DNA of 64,000 nucleotides from JAPXRI01 sp033813635 (lineage in GTDB: Bacteria > Bacillota > Clostridia > Oscillospirales > QAMX01), in NCBI GenBank assembly GCA_033813635.1, contig JAPXRI010000006.1, positions 44,276 through 108,275 of the forward strand, given 5' to 3'. Below, piece after piece: positions 34,920-43,789 of the stretch. The notes under the pieces are model-generated. The model ran no database searches. It was not told the DNA's origin and saw only the letters and a list, made by a program, of their open reading frames with translations. The position numbers were made by a program, and so were the translations under genes. Numbering within the stretch: position 1 is the first letter of the stretch; each line of letters starts with the position of its first letter.

Positions 34920-36953
34920 ATGTCAATTGAAATACTTGCGCCCGCCGGGGGCCAGGAGCAGCTTATCGCGGCGGTCAGAAGCGGAGCGGACGCCGTTTAT
35001 CTCGGCACCGCCGCGTTCAACGCGCGCCGGAACGCCGCGAACTTCGGCGGCGAGGCGCTTGAAAAAGCCGTCTCGTACTGCCACGCCCGCGGCGTTAACG
35101 TGCATGTGACGCTGAACACGCTGGTCAGGGACGCCGAGCTCCGAGCCCTTTACGACGAAATCGAACATATCGCCTCCTGCGGGGCGGACGCCGTGATTGT
35201 CCAGGACCTCGCCGCCGCCGAGCTGTTTCGCCGCCACTGCCCGACAATGCCCCTTCACGCCTCGACCCAGATGACAATCCACAGCCTCGAGGGCGCTCTG
35301 GCGGCCGAGGAGCTCGGCTTATCAAGGGTCGTGCTGGCGCGGGAGCTGACGCTGGACGAAATCCGGAAAATATGCGCCGGGACCGGTATGGAAATCGAGG
35401 TCTTTGTGCACGGCGCGCTCTGCATGTGCGTCTCCGGGCAGTGCTATCTCTCCTCCGTTCTTGGCGAGCGGAGCGGCAACAGAGGGCTCTGCGCCCAGCC
35501 CTGCCGGCTGGATTTCAAATCCGGCAGCCGGAACTACGCGCTCTCGCTTAAGGACATGTGCCATATCCCCCATATCCGCGCGCTGGAAGACGCCGGCGTC
35601 CGCTCGCTGAAAATAGAGGGCCGGATGAAGCGTCCCGAATATGTCTCCGCGGCGGTGCTGGCGTGCCGGGAAGCGGTCGAAGGAAAAACTCCTGACCTTG
35701 ACATCCTGCGCAGGGTCTTCTCGAGAAGCGGGTTTACCGACGGTTATCTGACCGGCAGGCGGGATCTCGATATGTTCGGGCACCGCACAAGGGACGACGT
35801 GGAGGCCTCCGGCACCGTGCTCGGCGCGCTCTCCTCCGGCTACCGGAACGAGCTCTCCCGCGTCCCGGTTGACATGGCGCTTAAAATAAAAGAAAACACG
35901 CCGGTAAGCCTCACGGTCACCGACGGCAGCTTTCAGGTCCTTGTCGAGGGCGGCGTCCCCGAACCGGCAAAAAATACCGGGACGGACGCGGCGCTCGCCG
36001 AGAGGAGCCTTTCGAGAACCGGAGGGACACCCTTCACTCTGCGCTCTCTGATAACCGACATCAGCCCGTCCCTTTTCGTCCCCCAGGGGACCCTGAACAC
36101 TATGCGTAAAAAGGCGCTCGAGGAGCTGTTGGAAAAACGGGGAAAAAACGTCCCGAAGCCGTTTTCCGGCGCGTTCGTCCCGCCCGCGGTTATGCCACGC
36201 CGCACGGAGCCGAAGCTTCGGATAAGGCTTGAAAGCAAGTCCCAGCTTTTCGACGGTGCCGACGCCGCGGACAGGCTGACGCTGCCCATAAGCCAAATCG
36301 ACGCCGGGCTGATATCGCGCTTCGGCGACAGGCTGACCGGAGAGCTTCCGAGGCTGACCTTCCCCGAGAAGGAGGACGCGCTCCGAAAGGACCTGTTAAA
36401 GCTTTCTGCGCTGGGGCTCAGGCATGTCTCCGCCGACGGCCTCGGCGGGATACGGCTGGCAAAACGACTGGGCTTCACCGTGCACGGCGGCTTCGGGCTT
36501 AATATTTTAAACAGCGTGAGTCTGGAAAAATACGCGTCCCTCGGCCTTGCCGACACGCTTTTGTCCTACGAGATCAATTTAAGCGACGCCGCTTCCCTCG
36601 CCGGTACGCTTCCCCGCGGGGTAATCGGGTACGGCTATCTGCCGCTGATGATTTTCAGAAACTGCCCCTCCCGGGGGGAGAAAGGCTGTGAGAACTGCAA
36701 CGGCCTCCCGTTTCTCACGGACCGGGGCGGCACCCGCTTTCGCCTCATCTGCGGCGAGCGCAATTATTCCGTTCTCTGCAACTCCGTTCCCCTCTGGCTC
36801 GGCGACAAAACTGTGTCCGGACTTGACTTTGTCACGCTCTATTTTACATTCGAGTCCGGCCCAGAGTGCGAAAAAACGGTGGAGAGCTATATGCGCGGGG
36901 AACCGTACAATGGGAGCTTTACCCGCGGGCTCTACTACAGGAAGCTTTTGTAA
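34920..36953 (+). CDS. U32 family peptidase with DUF3656 C-terminal region
   Basis: 677 residues from the ATG at 34920, where the conserved start SIEILAPAGGQEQLIAAVRSGADAVYLG begins (motif quoted in continuous form across residues 2-29). The peptidase U32 signature is seen in EVFVHGALCMCVSGQCYLSS and the RGLCAQPCRLDF segment, with the four cysteines expected to bind an Fe-S cluster in the family. U32 enzymes include collagenase-like proteases and the RNA hydroxylases RlhA/TrhP; the DUF3656 extension (from about 300) is typical of the large clostridial form. A second Cys group, NCPSRGEKGCENC, lies near residue 580. The ribosome binding site is weak. Confidence 0.9.
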   Translation: MSIEILAPAGGQEQLIAAVRSGADAVYLGTAAFNARRNAANFGGEALEKAVSYCHARGVNVHVTLNTLVRDAELRALYDEIEHIASCGADAVIVQDLAAAELFRRHCPTMPLHASTQMTIHSLEGALAAEELGLSRVVLARELTLDEIRKICAGTGMEIEVFVHGALCMCVSGQCYLSSVLGERSGNRGLCAQPCRLDFKSGSRNYALSLKDMCHIPHIRALEDAGVRSLKIEGRMKRPEYVSAAVLACREAVEGKTPDLDILRRVFSRSGFTDGYLTGRRDLDMFGHRTRDDVEASGTVLGALSSGYRNELSRVPVDMALKIKENTPVSLTVTDGSFQVLVEGGVPEPAKNTGTDAALAERSLSRTGGTPFTLRSLITDISPSLFVPQGTLNTMRKKALEELLEKRGKNVPKPFSGAFVPPAVMPRRTEPKLRIRLESKSQLFDGADAADRLTLPISQIDAGLISRFGDRLTGELPRLTFPEKEDALRKDLLKLSALGLRHVSADGLGGIRLAKRLGFTVHGGFGLNILNSVSLEKYASLGLADTLLSYEINLSDAASLAGTLPRGVIGYGYLPLMIFRNCPSRGEKGCENCNGLPFLTDRGGTRFRLICGERNYSVLCNSVPLWLGDKTVSGLDFVTLYFTFESGPECEKTVESYMRGEPYNGSFTRGLYYRKLL

Positions 36954-36993
36954 CGATAGTATATCCCGTCCCTTTAGGGTGCACTAATGAAAA

Positions 36994-37028
36994 ACACCGA
37001 AAAGCCAAAAGACTTTTCGGTGTTTTTT
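36994..37028. terminator. Bidirectional terminator between U32 gene and tRNA cluster
   Basis: ACACCGAAAAG (36994-37004) pairs with CTTTTCGGTGT (37013-37023), with T-runs on both strands. It ends the U32 transcript and the leftward tRNA transcript. Confidence 0.88.
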
Positions 37029-37030
37029 AA

Positions 37031-37106
37031 TGGAGCGGATGACGGGGCTCGAACCCGCTACCTCCACCTTGGCAAGGTGGCGCTCTACCGGATGAGCTAC
37101 ATCCGC
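37031..37106 (-). tRNA. tRNA-Gly (anticodon GCC)
   Basis: A 76-base cloverleaf on the minus strand: acceptor GCGGATG/CATCCGC, anticodon loop CTTGCCAAG, T-loop GGTTCGAGCCC, and CCA encoded. Last of the four-tRNA transcript. Confidence 0.97.
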
Positions 37107-37113
37107 GGGGAAA

Positions 37114-37189
37114 TGGTGCCTCCGGTCGGAATCGAACCAACGACACGGGGATTTTCAGTCCCCTGCTCTACCAACTGAGCTACAGAGGC
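37114..37189 (-). tRNA. tRNA-Phe (anticodon GAA)
   Basis: A 76-base cloverleaf on the minus strand: acceptor GCCTCTG/CGGAGGC, anticodon loop CTGAAAAT, T-loop GGTTCGATTCC, and CCA encoded. Confidence 0.97.
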
Positions 37190-37228
37190 GTTTTATACTA
37201 AAACAACAGGAGTTGGATTAATCAAAAA

Positions 37229-37305
37229 TGGCGACCCGAAAGGGGTTCGAACCCTCGACCTCTAGCGTGACAGGCTAGCGTTCTAACCAGCTGAACTATC
37301 GGGCC
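37229..37305 (-). tRNA. tRNA-Asp (anticodon GTC)
   Basis: A 77-base cloverleaf on the minus strand: acceptor GGCCCGA/TCGGGTC, anticodon loop CTGTCAC, T-loop GGTTCGAACCC, and CCA encoded. Confidence 0.97.
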
Positions 37306-37311
37306 GGATTT

Positions 37312-37387
37312 TGGTGGGGACAACAGGACTCGGACCTGTGACCCCTTGCTTGTAAGGCAAGTGCTCTGCCAGCTGAGCTATGCCCCC
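37312..37387 (-). tRNA. tRNA-Val (anticodon TAC)
   Basis: A 76-base cloverleaf on the minus strand: acceptor GGGGGCA/TGTCCCC, anticodon loop CTTACAAG, T-loop GGTCCGAGTCC, and CCA encoded. First tRNA of the transcript. Confidence 0.97.
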
Positions 37388-37437
37388 ACGGCGGGGTCTC
37401 CATATTCATTTACGGCGAGACTTGCGCGACGATAGCT

Positions 37438-37466
37438 ATTATACACATTTAGGCGGCTTATGTCAA
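37438..37466 (-). promoter_or_regulatory. Consensus promoter of the tRNA cluster
   Basis: On the minus strand TTGACA (37461-37466), 17 bases, TATAAT (37438-37443), 50 bases before tRNA-Val. Confidence 0.85.
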
Positions 37467-37567
37467 CCCCCAAGATCAATTATTTTGCGGTAAAAATTCT
37501 TAAATCCCCAAGCTGCCCCGCCCGCCGCGGACAAAACCGCGCTCAAAGCCTGCCGTTCAAAGAGCCC

Positions 37568-37606
37568 TTAAAAAACGGATACCCTTACAGCCGGGCATCC
37601 GTTTTC
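37568..37606 (-). terminator. Terminator of the AraC/GyrI-like gene
   Basis: On the minus strand AAAACGGATGCCC pairs with GGGTATCCGTTTT (one mismatch), then a T-run and AAGGG. Confidence 0.8.
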
Positions 37607-37618
37607 GTTCTCTCCTGT

Positions 37619-38518
37619 TCAGCGCCTGTACTCACGGACGGGAAGCCCCTCCACATAGCCGCGCTCCCCGATCGGCTCGAGCTGGAATCTTGGAGCGTCC
37701 TCCGGCGCCCACTCCCAGCCGAAATGCTTCGGGTTGAAGCGCTTGATCGCGTCACTGACGACCTCTATGGCCTCGCCGAAGTTTTCGTCCTCGAACGGCT
37801 CCCCGTGAAACACCATGTATTTGCACGGGGGCAGATCAATGATGTCAAAGCCCTCCGGTATTGCTCCGGAGTAATCGGCCGGCATTTCGACCCCCTGGCA
37901 GTACTCCGAAGTGCCCGGCTTGCGCATCCCCTCGGGGAGCCAGAGGCCGATCGATTCGCCCAGAGCGCCCTTGATGCTCTCGAGAATCCCCCAAATATCG
38001 CAGCCGACTTCCTCGCAATAGGCGAAGTACTCCGCCGCTTTGACGCCCCTTTTTAGTATCAGTTTTCTCGCCGGACGCTCGACAACCTGTGTAAAAACCA
38101 CTGTGCCCTGCATGGCTGTTCCTCCCTTTTCAATAGATTTGATTCGGCTTTTTACCGGGTAGTAGGAAAAATAGCGGACCGGGGGCGCGTTTTTGCGGTA
38201 TTCGCCGGGCGACATCGCGTATTCCCGGGAGAACGCTTTGATAAAGCCCTCGTGGGAGCCGAACGCCGACGAAAACGCGATGTCGAGGATGCTTTCGCCC
38301 GAATCCCGCAGCTTCTTCGCGGCCTCCGTCAACCTGACGCTGCGAAGGTACGCAAATGGCGTCTTTCCCAATAGCTCCGTAAATGCCCGCAGCGCGTGCC
38401 ACGGAGAATAGGCTGCCGCCGCGGCCAGATCCTTAAGCGTGATATCCTCGCGGTAATGGGCGATAATATAGTCCTGCATCCGCTGAACGGCCTCTATCTT
38501 TTCCCGGTTCTCAGTCAT
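37619..38518 (-). CDS. AraC family regulator with GyrI-like effector-binding domain
   Basis: 299 residues from the ATG at 38518 (AGGGTGG 5 bases upstream); a GTG three codons earlier is possible. Residues about 5-105 form the two AraC helix-turn-helices, including ITLKDLAAAAAYSPWHALRAF and ILDIAFSSAFGSHEGFIKAF, with the end motif SPGEYRK. Residues about 140-299 match the GyrI-like/SOUL small-molecule-binding fold (EVGCDIWGILESI, FDIIDLPPCKYMVFHGEPFE). This Rob/TetD-type layout is used to sense drugs or metabolites. No efflux target is adjacent. Confidence 0.88.
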   Translation of the reverse strand: MTENREKIEAVQRMQDYIIAHYREDITLKDLAAAAAYSPWHALRAFTELLGKTPFAYLRSVRLTEAAKKLRDSGESILDIAFSSAFGSHEGFIKAFSREYAMSPGEYRKNAPPVRYFSYYPVKSRIKSIEKGGTAMQGTVVFTQVVERPARKLILKRGVKAAEYFAYCEEVGCDIWGILESIKGALGESIGLWLPEGMRKPGTSEYCQGVEMPADYSGAIPEGFDIIDLPPCKYMVFHGEPFEDENFGEAIEVVSDAIKRFNPKHFGWEWAPEDAPRFQLEPIGERGYVEGLPVREYRR

Positions 38519-38659
38519 TCCCGCCACCCTGCAGTATCATAACATATTTGGCCGCAAATCTCTTGAACGGAATTGCTATGCTGATTTTATCAATTTTTTA
38601 AGCGCGGATCAATCCCTTTACGGGGACATAACCCGCGCCTGATATTTATCCAGATATCA

Positions 38660-39526
38660 TTATTTCGCTTTTTTCAGAAGCTCCTCGACCGGAATCTTAT
38701 ATCTTCTGTCGCAAAACTGGCAGGTCACCTCGACCGAAGACGACTCCTTTGCGAGGGCCTCGAGCTCGGCCCGGCCGAGACTTAAAAGCATCTGCTCTAC
38801 TCTGTCCTCCGAGCAGCGGCAGCGGTAGCCGATGTCGATTGACCTGGTAATATTAAAGCCGCCCGTCTTCAGTACGGTGCCGGCGATGTCCTCCAGCGCC
38901 ATGCCCTGCGAGAGCATCTCGGTCATCGGGCGCAGGCCCTTAATATCGGCCTCGACCCTCGAGATCACGGCCTCATCCGCGCCGGGCATCAGCGACAGTA
39001 TAAAGCCGCCGGCCGCCGCGACGTCAAGGTTCCGCCCCACCAGCACCCCCAGCGCGCAAACCCCGGGCGTCTGTTCGCTCTGGTACAGATACGCCGTCAC
39101 GTCCTCGGCGATTTCGCCGCTCACAAGCGGTATTTTTCCGATATACGGCTCCTTCATGCGGAGGTCCTTGATTACGGTCAGGCTGCCCTTTCCGATCGCC
39201 CCGCCCACATCGAGCTTGCCTTTTTCGTTCAGGGGCAGATCGATTTCGGGGTGAAGCACGTAGCCTCTGGAAAAGCCCGTCCCGTCGGAGACGGCGAGCA
39301 CATATCCCGCCGGACCGTCACCGTCGATGCGCAGCGTGACCGAGAAATTCTCGTCCTTCAGGTCCGAGCCCATAATTGCCGCCGCCGTCAGCACCCTGCC
39401 GAGCAGCGCCGTGGTCGTGGGCGTGGTTTTATGAAAAGCCTGCGCCTGCGCGACCGTCTCTCTCGTATCGGCTGCTACGAGCCTTACCATTCCATCCGCG
39501 CTGAGCGCGTTAATTATTCTGTCCAT
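38660..39526 (-). CDS. hslO: Redox-regulated chaperone Hsp33
   Basis: 288 residues. The C-terminal zinc switch has CRC (in IGYRCRCSEDRVEQML) and CQFC (VTCQFCDRRYKI), the CxC-CxxC set that forms disulfides under oxidative stress and activates the holdase. The N-terminal core has VRLVAADTRETVAQAQ and DGPAGYVLAVSDG. Last of a three-gene run yerC-methyltransferase-hslO; the gap to the methyltransferase is 53 bases. Confidence 0.97.
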   Translation of the reverse strand: MDRIINALSADGMVRLVAADTRETVAQAQAFHKTTPTTTALLGRVLTAAAIMGSDLKDENFSVTLRIDGDGPAGYVLAVSDGTGFSRGYVLHPEIDLPLNEKGKLDVGGAIGKGSLTVIKDLRMKEPYIGKIPLVSGEIAEDVTAYLYQSEQTPGVCALGVLVGRNLDVAAAGGFILSLMPGADEAVISRVEADIKGLRPMTEMLSQGMALEDIAGTVLKTGGFNITRSIDIGYRCRCSEDRVEQMLLSLGRAELEALAKESSSVEVTCQFCDRRYKIPVEELLKKAK

Positions 39527-39579
39527 TTAAATCCCCGCTAGCAACAGCTGTGAAAATTCTCACAATATTTCTTCGAACT

Positions 39580-40323
39580 CTATCGTTTTCTTGCGGCAAT
39601 GAAGACCCGCAAATCATTTTCGTTTGCCTTCCGGAGCTTTAAATCCCCGAAGATACCCAGCGTCTCCATGCCGCCCGCCGCCAGCGCGGCGCCGAGCTCT
39701 TGCGTTGAGTAGGCCCGCTCGGTGTGGTACTCCGTATACCGGTTATAGCGGCCGTCCTCCGCCTTTTCAAAGAAATTCAGGCAGAAATCCGCCTTCTTTA
39801 GCTTTTCGCTGTACATGGCCTGCCATACGCAGAACAGCTCCTCTTTCTCCCTCACATAGGTCTGGAGATGCATTTCCCTGAATTTCCGCTCGGTGTTGAC
39901 GTCAAAAATAAAAAGCCCGCCCGGCCTGAGAAAAAGACCCACTCTTTTAAACGCCGCCCCGAGCGCCCGGCTGTTTTTCAGATAGTTAACGCTGTCGAGG
40001 CTACAGAGGGCGCAGTCCACGGTTCCGTAGAGGTCTAAATCCTCCATTCTCTGACAGATCAAAAGCGGCGGCTTTTCGAGCCCGGCCGTTTTCCCGGCCG
40101 CTGCCGAGAGCATTTCCGGCGAGGCGTCAACCCCGATCACGTCGTACCCCCGCTGCGCCAGTATCCGAGACAGGCTGCCCGTGCCGCAGGCGAGATCGAG
40201 CACAAGCTCGGGCTTTACCCCGTACTTCTCGAAAAGCCGTTCGGCGTAATCCGCCCATTTCTCATAGGTCACATCGTCTGTCAGCGCGTCGTAAAATTTC
40301 GCCATGTCGGAGTATATCGCCAT
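39580..40323 (-). CDS. Class I SAM-dependent methyltransferase
   Basis: 247 residues. Motif I is VLDLACGTGSLSRILAQRG (about 42-60), followed by VIGVDASPEMLSAA with the acidic residue that binds the ribose of SAM, VDCALCSLDSVNYL as post-II/III, and LFLRPGGLFIFDVNTERKF. The family is widespread in Clostridia and usually called UbiE-like, but the substrate is unknown. It starts 4 bases after the yerC stop, indicating translational coupling. A decayed homologue of the same general family is at 53.6-53.9 kb. Confidence 0.88.
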   Translation of the reverse strand: MAIYSDMAKFYDALTDDVTYEKWADYAERLFEKYGVKPELVLDLACGTGSLSRILAQRGYDVIGVDASPEMLSAAAGKTAGLEKPPLLICQRMEDLDLYGTVDCALCSLDSVNYLKNSRALGAAFKRVGLFLRPGGLFIFDVNTERKFREMHLQTYVREKEELFCVWQAMYSEKLKKADFCLNFFEKAEDGRYNRYTEYHTERAYSTQELGAALAAGGMETLGIFGDLKLRKANENDLRVFIAARKR

Positions 40324-40327
40324 AACT

Positions 40328-40627
40328 CTATTCCTTTTTGCTCAGTCCGAGCCTGTCGAGTACTATGCGGTACCCGTCGCTCCCGTACATCAGGCAGCGG
40401 TTGACGCGGCTGATCGTCGCCGTCGACGCGCCGGTCTCCTTGACAATCTGGCTGTACTGCTCGCCCTTGTCGAGGAGGGACGCTACCTGCAGCCGCTGCA
40501 GCATCGCCTTCATCTCGTTGACCGTGCAGATATCCTCAAGAAAGGCGGCCACTTCGTCCTCATTCTGAAGGCAGGCAATCGCGCGGTAAAGCTCGTCGAA
40601 ATTAAGATTTTTAAGTTTTCCGGTCAT
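40328..40627 (-). CDS. yerC: TrpR-like protein YerC/YecD
   Basis: 99 residues with a TrpR-like helix-turn-helix: LYRAIACLQNEDEVAAFLED, MKAMLQRLQVASLL, then YSQIVKETGASTATISRVNRCL as the DNA-recognition part. This matches the YerC/YecD family of Gram-positive bacteria; a role as a DNA-binding regulator is assumed. First gene of the run with the methyltransferase and hslO. Confidence 0.9.
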   Translation of the reverse strand: MTGKLKNLNFDELYRAIACLQNEDEVAAFLEDICTVNEMKAMLQRLQVASLLDKGEQYSQIVKETGASTATISRVNRCLMYGSDGYRIVLDRLGLSKKE

Positions 40628-40821
40628 ATGAGATCTCCGTTTGCCGCAACACGCGGTTGCGGCCCCCGTCTATTTATCCCAGCGGACGGCTCGCGTCAGA
40701 CTATATTGCCATGGTATCTTTAAAATCCGAATGAAAGCCGGACAAATAAACTTCATTTTGCCGAATAAACGTCGGACCCGGATGAAAAAATAACAATAAA
40801 GCAAAAAAAGGCCGTGATTTT

Positions 40822-41502
40822 ATGCTGATATCGTTGATTCGTACGGTAATTTTATACGCCGTTATTATGACGGCGATGCGCGTGCTCGGAAAAAGGCAGA
40901 TCGGCGAACTCGAGCCGAGCGAACTGGCGATTACCATTCTTATCTCGGAGCTCGCTTCCGTCCCGATGCAGGACCCAGATCAGCCGATGCTGACAGGGCT
41001 TGTGCCGATCTGCACGCTTTTGTCCCTCGGCGCGGTCACGTCGTATCTGACGATGATAAGCCCGGTCTTCAGGCGCATGATGTACGGGAAACCCAGCATC
41101 ATCATCAAGGACGGAAAGCTCGTGCAGAGGGAAATCAACTCGCTCCGGTTAAACCTCGACGAGATTACGGAGGAGCTCAGGCTTAAGGATGTCACCGATA
41201 TCTCGACCGTTAAATACGGCATTGTCGAGACAAACGGGCAGCTGAGCATTATCCGCTACAACAGCTCGAACCCCGTCGCGCTCAAGGACCTGAACATCCC
41301 CGGGGGGACGACACCTTCCCTGCCCTACACGCTCGTCTCGAACGGGAAGCTGATGCGGTCCAATCTGAAAATCTGCGGCCTAAAAAAAGAGGATATCCTC
41401 TCGATTCTCCGGGAAAGAAACATCCCGTCGTACAAGAAAGTGTATTACATGTATGTCGACGGGGATAATAATTATACGGTGATTAAAAAAGAAAAGGGAT
41501 AG
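40822..41502 (+). CDS. DUF421 (YetF-like) membrane protein
   Basis: 226 residues: three N-terminal membrane helices (about 5-85, with the motif VLGKRQIGELEPSELAITIL typical of the family), then a soluble part of about 140 residues with GKPSIIIKDGKLVQREINSL and EELRLKDVTDISTVKYGIVETNGQLS. The family is widespread in Firmicutes with unclear function, possibly linked to sporulation or envelope. It is followed by a DUF4363 gene, a recurrent pairing. Confidence 0.9.
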   Translation: MLISLIRTVILYAVIMTAMRVLGKRQIGELEPSELAITILISELASVPMQDPDQPMLTGLVPICTLLSLGAVTSYLTMISPVFRRMMYGKPSIIIKDGKLVQREINSLRLNLDEITEELRLKDVTDISTVKYGIVETNGQLSIIRYNSSNPVALKDLNIPGGTTPSLPYTLVSNGKLMRSNLKICGLKKEDILSILRERNIPSYKKVYYMYVDGDNNYTVIKKEKG

Positions 41503-41575
41503 GTAAGCGCAAAATCTGCCGCGCGGATTTAAGCGGATATCCGGCGTTGCGGAACAATGACGCTTTAGTGGTTCT

Positions 41576-41956
41576 ATGAAGCTTCTGATTGTCTGCCTGC
41601 TGCTCCTCGCGCTGATTGTCACCTTCGGAGTATTCTGCCGGGTACGGCTGCTCGGATTCTGCGAAGATGCGAAAACCGAGCTTGACAACGCAAAAGCCGC
41701 GCTGCAGAGCTGGGATTACAGCGGCGCCGACCGCTTTCTCGACAGAGCCGGGGCTCTCTGTGATAAAAACAAGAACCTTCTGTTCGTTTATCTGAATCAT
41801 GTCCACTACGAGGACCTTATAAAAACCATCTCCGCTGCGAGGGCCTATCTGGGCGCCCGGGACGGCGCCTCCGCGCTCGGAGAAATCGCGCGCGCCTGTT
41901 CCCAAATAAACGACCTGCAGGAATTCGATAAAATCGCCGTCGGCAACATCCTATGA
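41576..41956 (+). CDS. DUF4363 family membrane-anchored protein
   Basis: 126 residues: one N-terminal membrane helix (MKLLIVCLLLLALIVTFGVF), then a soluble helical domain with EDAKTELDNAKAALQSWDYS and LLFVYLNHVHYEDLI. This fits DUF4363, known as the partner of DUF421 in Clostridia. It lies 73 bases downstream of the DUF421 gene; its end overlaps the nrdR stop on the opposite strand by 6 bases. Confidence 0.82.
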   Translation: MKLLIVCLLLLALIVTFGVFCRVRLLGFCEDAKTELDNAKAALQSWDYSGADRFLDRAGALCDKNKNLLFVYLNHVHYEDLIKTISAARAYLGARDGASALGEIARACSQINDLQEFDKIAVGNIL

Positions 41957-42445
41957 TTCTGATTCGCCGTTTTCCCCGGTCTTGTTATCATCCTCGTTTT
42001 TTACGAGCTTTTTCAGTTCAACGTAAAAGCTGTTGACGTCCTTAAACTGGCGGTAAACCGAGGCAAACCTGACGTATGCGACCTCGTCTAGGCTTTTGAG
42101 CTTGTCCATCACCATTTCACCCAGCGCCTGGGTCGAAATCTCGCGCTCAAAGGAGTTGCGTATGGCCTGTTCTATTTCGGTGACGGCTTTTTCAATCTCA
42201 TCCGCGCTCACCGGGCGCTTCTGACACGCCTTGACAATGCCGTTCCGAAGCTTGCTCTTATCGAACGGCTCCCTCTTGCCGTCTTTTTTTATAACGAGGA
42301 TCGGAAAGCTCTCGACCTGTTCGTAAGTCGTGAACCTGCGGCCGCATTTTACGCATTCGCGGCGGCGCCGGATGCTCTCGTTGTCGTCTGTGGGCCGGGA
42401 ATCGATAACCTTGCTGTCGTCATACCCGCAGTAAGGGCACTTCAT
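41951..42445 (-). CDS. nrdR: Transcriptional repressor NrdR
   Basis: 164 residues from the ATG at 42445 (GGAGGAGC 6 bases upstream); the frame is open 36 codons further but the conserved zinc ribbon starts here: MKCPYCGYDDSKVIDSRP and CVKCGRRFTTYE. The ATP-cone domain follows (VIKKDGKREPFDKSKLRNGI). NrdR senses ATP/dATP and represses ribonucleotide reductase genes through NrdR boxes. Single-gene unit with its own promoter; the ribonucleotide reductase is not in the window. Confidence 0.97.
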   Translation of the reverse strand: MKCPYCGYDDSKVIDSRPTDDNESIRRRRECVKCGRRFTTYEQVESFPILVIKKDGKREPFDKSKLRNGIVKACQKRPVSADEIEKAVTEIEQAIRNSFEREISTQALGEMVMDKLKSLDEVAYVRFASVYRQFKDVNSFYVELKKLVKNEDDNKTGENGESES

Positions 42446-42485
42446 TTCCTGCTCCTCCAAATATTTTGACATTATTACATATGTG

Positions 42486-42514
42486 ATTATAACCTTTCGG
42501 ATATAGCAAGTCAA
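42486..42514 (-). promoter_or_regulatory. Predicted promoter for nrdR
   Basis: On the minus strand TTGACT (42509-42514), 17 bases, TATAAT (42486-42491). Confidence 0.8.
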
Positions 42515-42614
42515 TAAAAATCTCTGTTTTCGGCGCTTTACCGCTATTATCATTCGGAGTGAACGGGGTTATACCCGCACCCCAAATAGAAAGCGGCAAC
42601 TCAACGCCGCGGTA

Positions 42615-42643
42615 TTGACTTTTTATTCGTTCAAAGGTATAAT
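42615..42643 (+). promoter_or_regulatory. Predicted promoter for the SGNH-DUF4358 lipoprotein pair
   Basis: TTGACT (42615-42620), 17 bases, TATAAT (42638-42643), giving a leader of about 130 bases. Confidence 0.8.
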
Positions 42644-42686
42644 GATTTTATTATATAAATGGCAAGCGCAGGAAATTCATCCGTTG

Positions 42687-42726
42687 CGAAACCGCTGGCA
42701 GCCTTGATACGGTTTCGTTTTATTTT
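42687..42726 (+). terminator. Terminator-like hairpin in the leader of the SGNH gene
   Basis: CGAAACCG (42687-42694) pairs with CGGTTTCG (42710-42717), followed by TTTTATTTT. It lies within the leader, 50 bases before the start codon, and could be an attenuator. A second small hairpin (CGGCTTTTTAAGCCG, 42735-42749) follows. Confidence 0.5.
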
Positions 42727-42778
42727 GCCTTTAACGGCTTTTTAAGCCGGCGGCGGCAACAGAATGGGGTTTTTATAT

Positions 42779-43765
42779 ATGAAAGTAAAGCATGTACTGG
42801 CGATATCGGCTCTTCTTTTGCTGGCGCCGTTTCTCCTTAGCGGCTGCGGCGCGGATTCTCCGGCGGCGACCACCGCAAGCTCAGATAATCCCGGCACCTC
42901 CGAGCCCGAAACCATCGGTGAGGTCTATACCTCCGAATACCAGTTCTCCAGATCCTCCGTAAGCACCCCGGGCACAACGGACGCGTCGGAACCGAGTACG
43001 GACATACCGGAGACAAACGGCAGCACGACCGGCGGCACCACCGGCACGCCCGCCGCCGGAGATAAGACGCTTCGCGTTCCGCCGCCGTCCGCAGATACGA
43101 AGGGTTATACGGATGCCCAGCTCTTCGCGTTTTATGACGATGCCGTGTTCATCGGCGACTCAATCTCCCTTGGCTGGCGGAATTATGTGACAAGCAAGCG
43201 CAGCTCCAGCGCCGGCTTCATGGGCAAGGCTCAGTTCCTCGTCTCCGGCAGTCTGGGCGCGGCGAACTCCCTGTGGGATATCAACACGGATCCAAACGAC
43301 GGCATCGAAAACTCGGTCCACCCGCTCTATAACGGCAAGCAGATGCAGCTCTGGAACTCCATCCCTCTGACCGGCGCGAAAAAGATTTTTATCATGTTCG
43401 GCTTAAACGACGTAGGGCTGTACGGGGTGGACGCTACGGTCAGCAATTACGGCAAGCTGCTCGATAAGATCAAGGCAAACGTCCCCGACGCGAAATTCTA
43501 TATCATTAGCGCAACTTACGTTGTAAAAGGCGGTGCGCGCGGCGACCTAACAAGCGAAAACCTCCGCAAGCTCAACATCGCGCTGATTGATTTCTGCAGC
43601 GCAAACGGCTACAGCTTCATCAATATAGCGGACGCCCTCGCGGACAGCGACGGCAACCTGAAGGCTGCCTACTGCTCCGACGGATTCGTCCACCAGACGA
43701 CCGCAGCCTACGACGTCTGGACCTCGCTTTTAAAGGGCTTCGCCGCTTCACAGCTTTCAAACTAA
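42779..43765 (+). CDS. SGNH/GDSL-type lipoprotein
   Basis: 328 residues from the ATG at 42779. A lipoprotein signal (LLLLAPFLLSGC, lipobox LSGC) is followed by a Ser/Thr/Pro/Gly-rich linker (about 25-100). The SGNH domain shows block I GDSISLGW (Ser), MFGLNDVGLYG as block III (Asn), and CSDGFVHQTTAAY as block V (Asp, His). Such proteins act as esterases or O-acetyl transferases/esterases on cell-wall glycans. It is followed at 24 bases by a DUF4358 lipoprotein. Inferred role: modification of an exported glycopolymer. Confidence 0.85.
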   Translation: MKVKHVLAISALLLLAPFLLSGCGADSPAATTASSDNPGTSEPETIGEVYTSEYQFSRSSVSTPGTTDASEPSTDIPETNGSTTGGTTGTPAAGDKTLRVPPPSADTKGYTDAQLFAFYDDAVFIGDSISLGWRNYVTSKRSSSAGFMGKAQFLVSGSLGAANSLWDINTDPNDGIENSVHPLYNGKQMQLWNSIPLTGAKKIFIMFGLNDVGLYGVDATVSNYGKLLDKIKANVPDAKFYIISATYVVKGGARGDLTSENLRKLNIALIDFCSANGYSFINIADALADSDGNLKAAYCSDGFVHQTTAAYDVWTSLLKGFAASQLSN

Positions 43766-43789
43766 AAAAATCAGATTGGAGTTTTGCTT

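Noticed and set aside
36987..37178. 63-residue frame downstream of the U32 gene
   Set aside because: It runs through the antisense of two tRNA genes and a terminator.
42650..42778. Leader of the SGNH gene as a preQ1, ZTP or c-di-GMP riboswitch
   Set aside because: None of the conserved core sequences of these classes is present; only a simple attenuator-like hairpin is seen.
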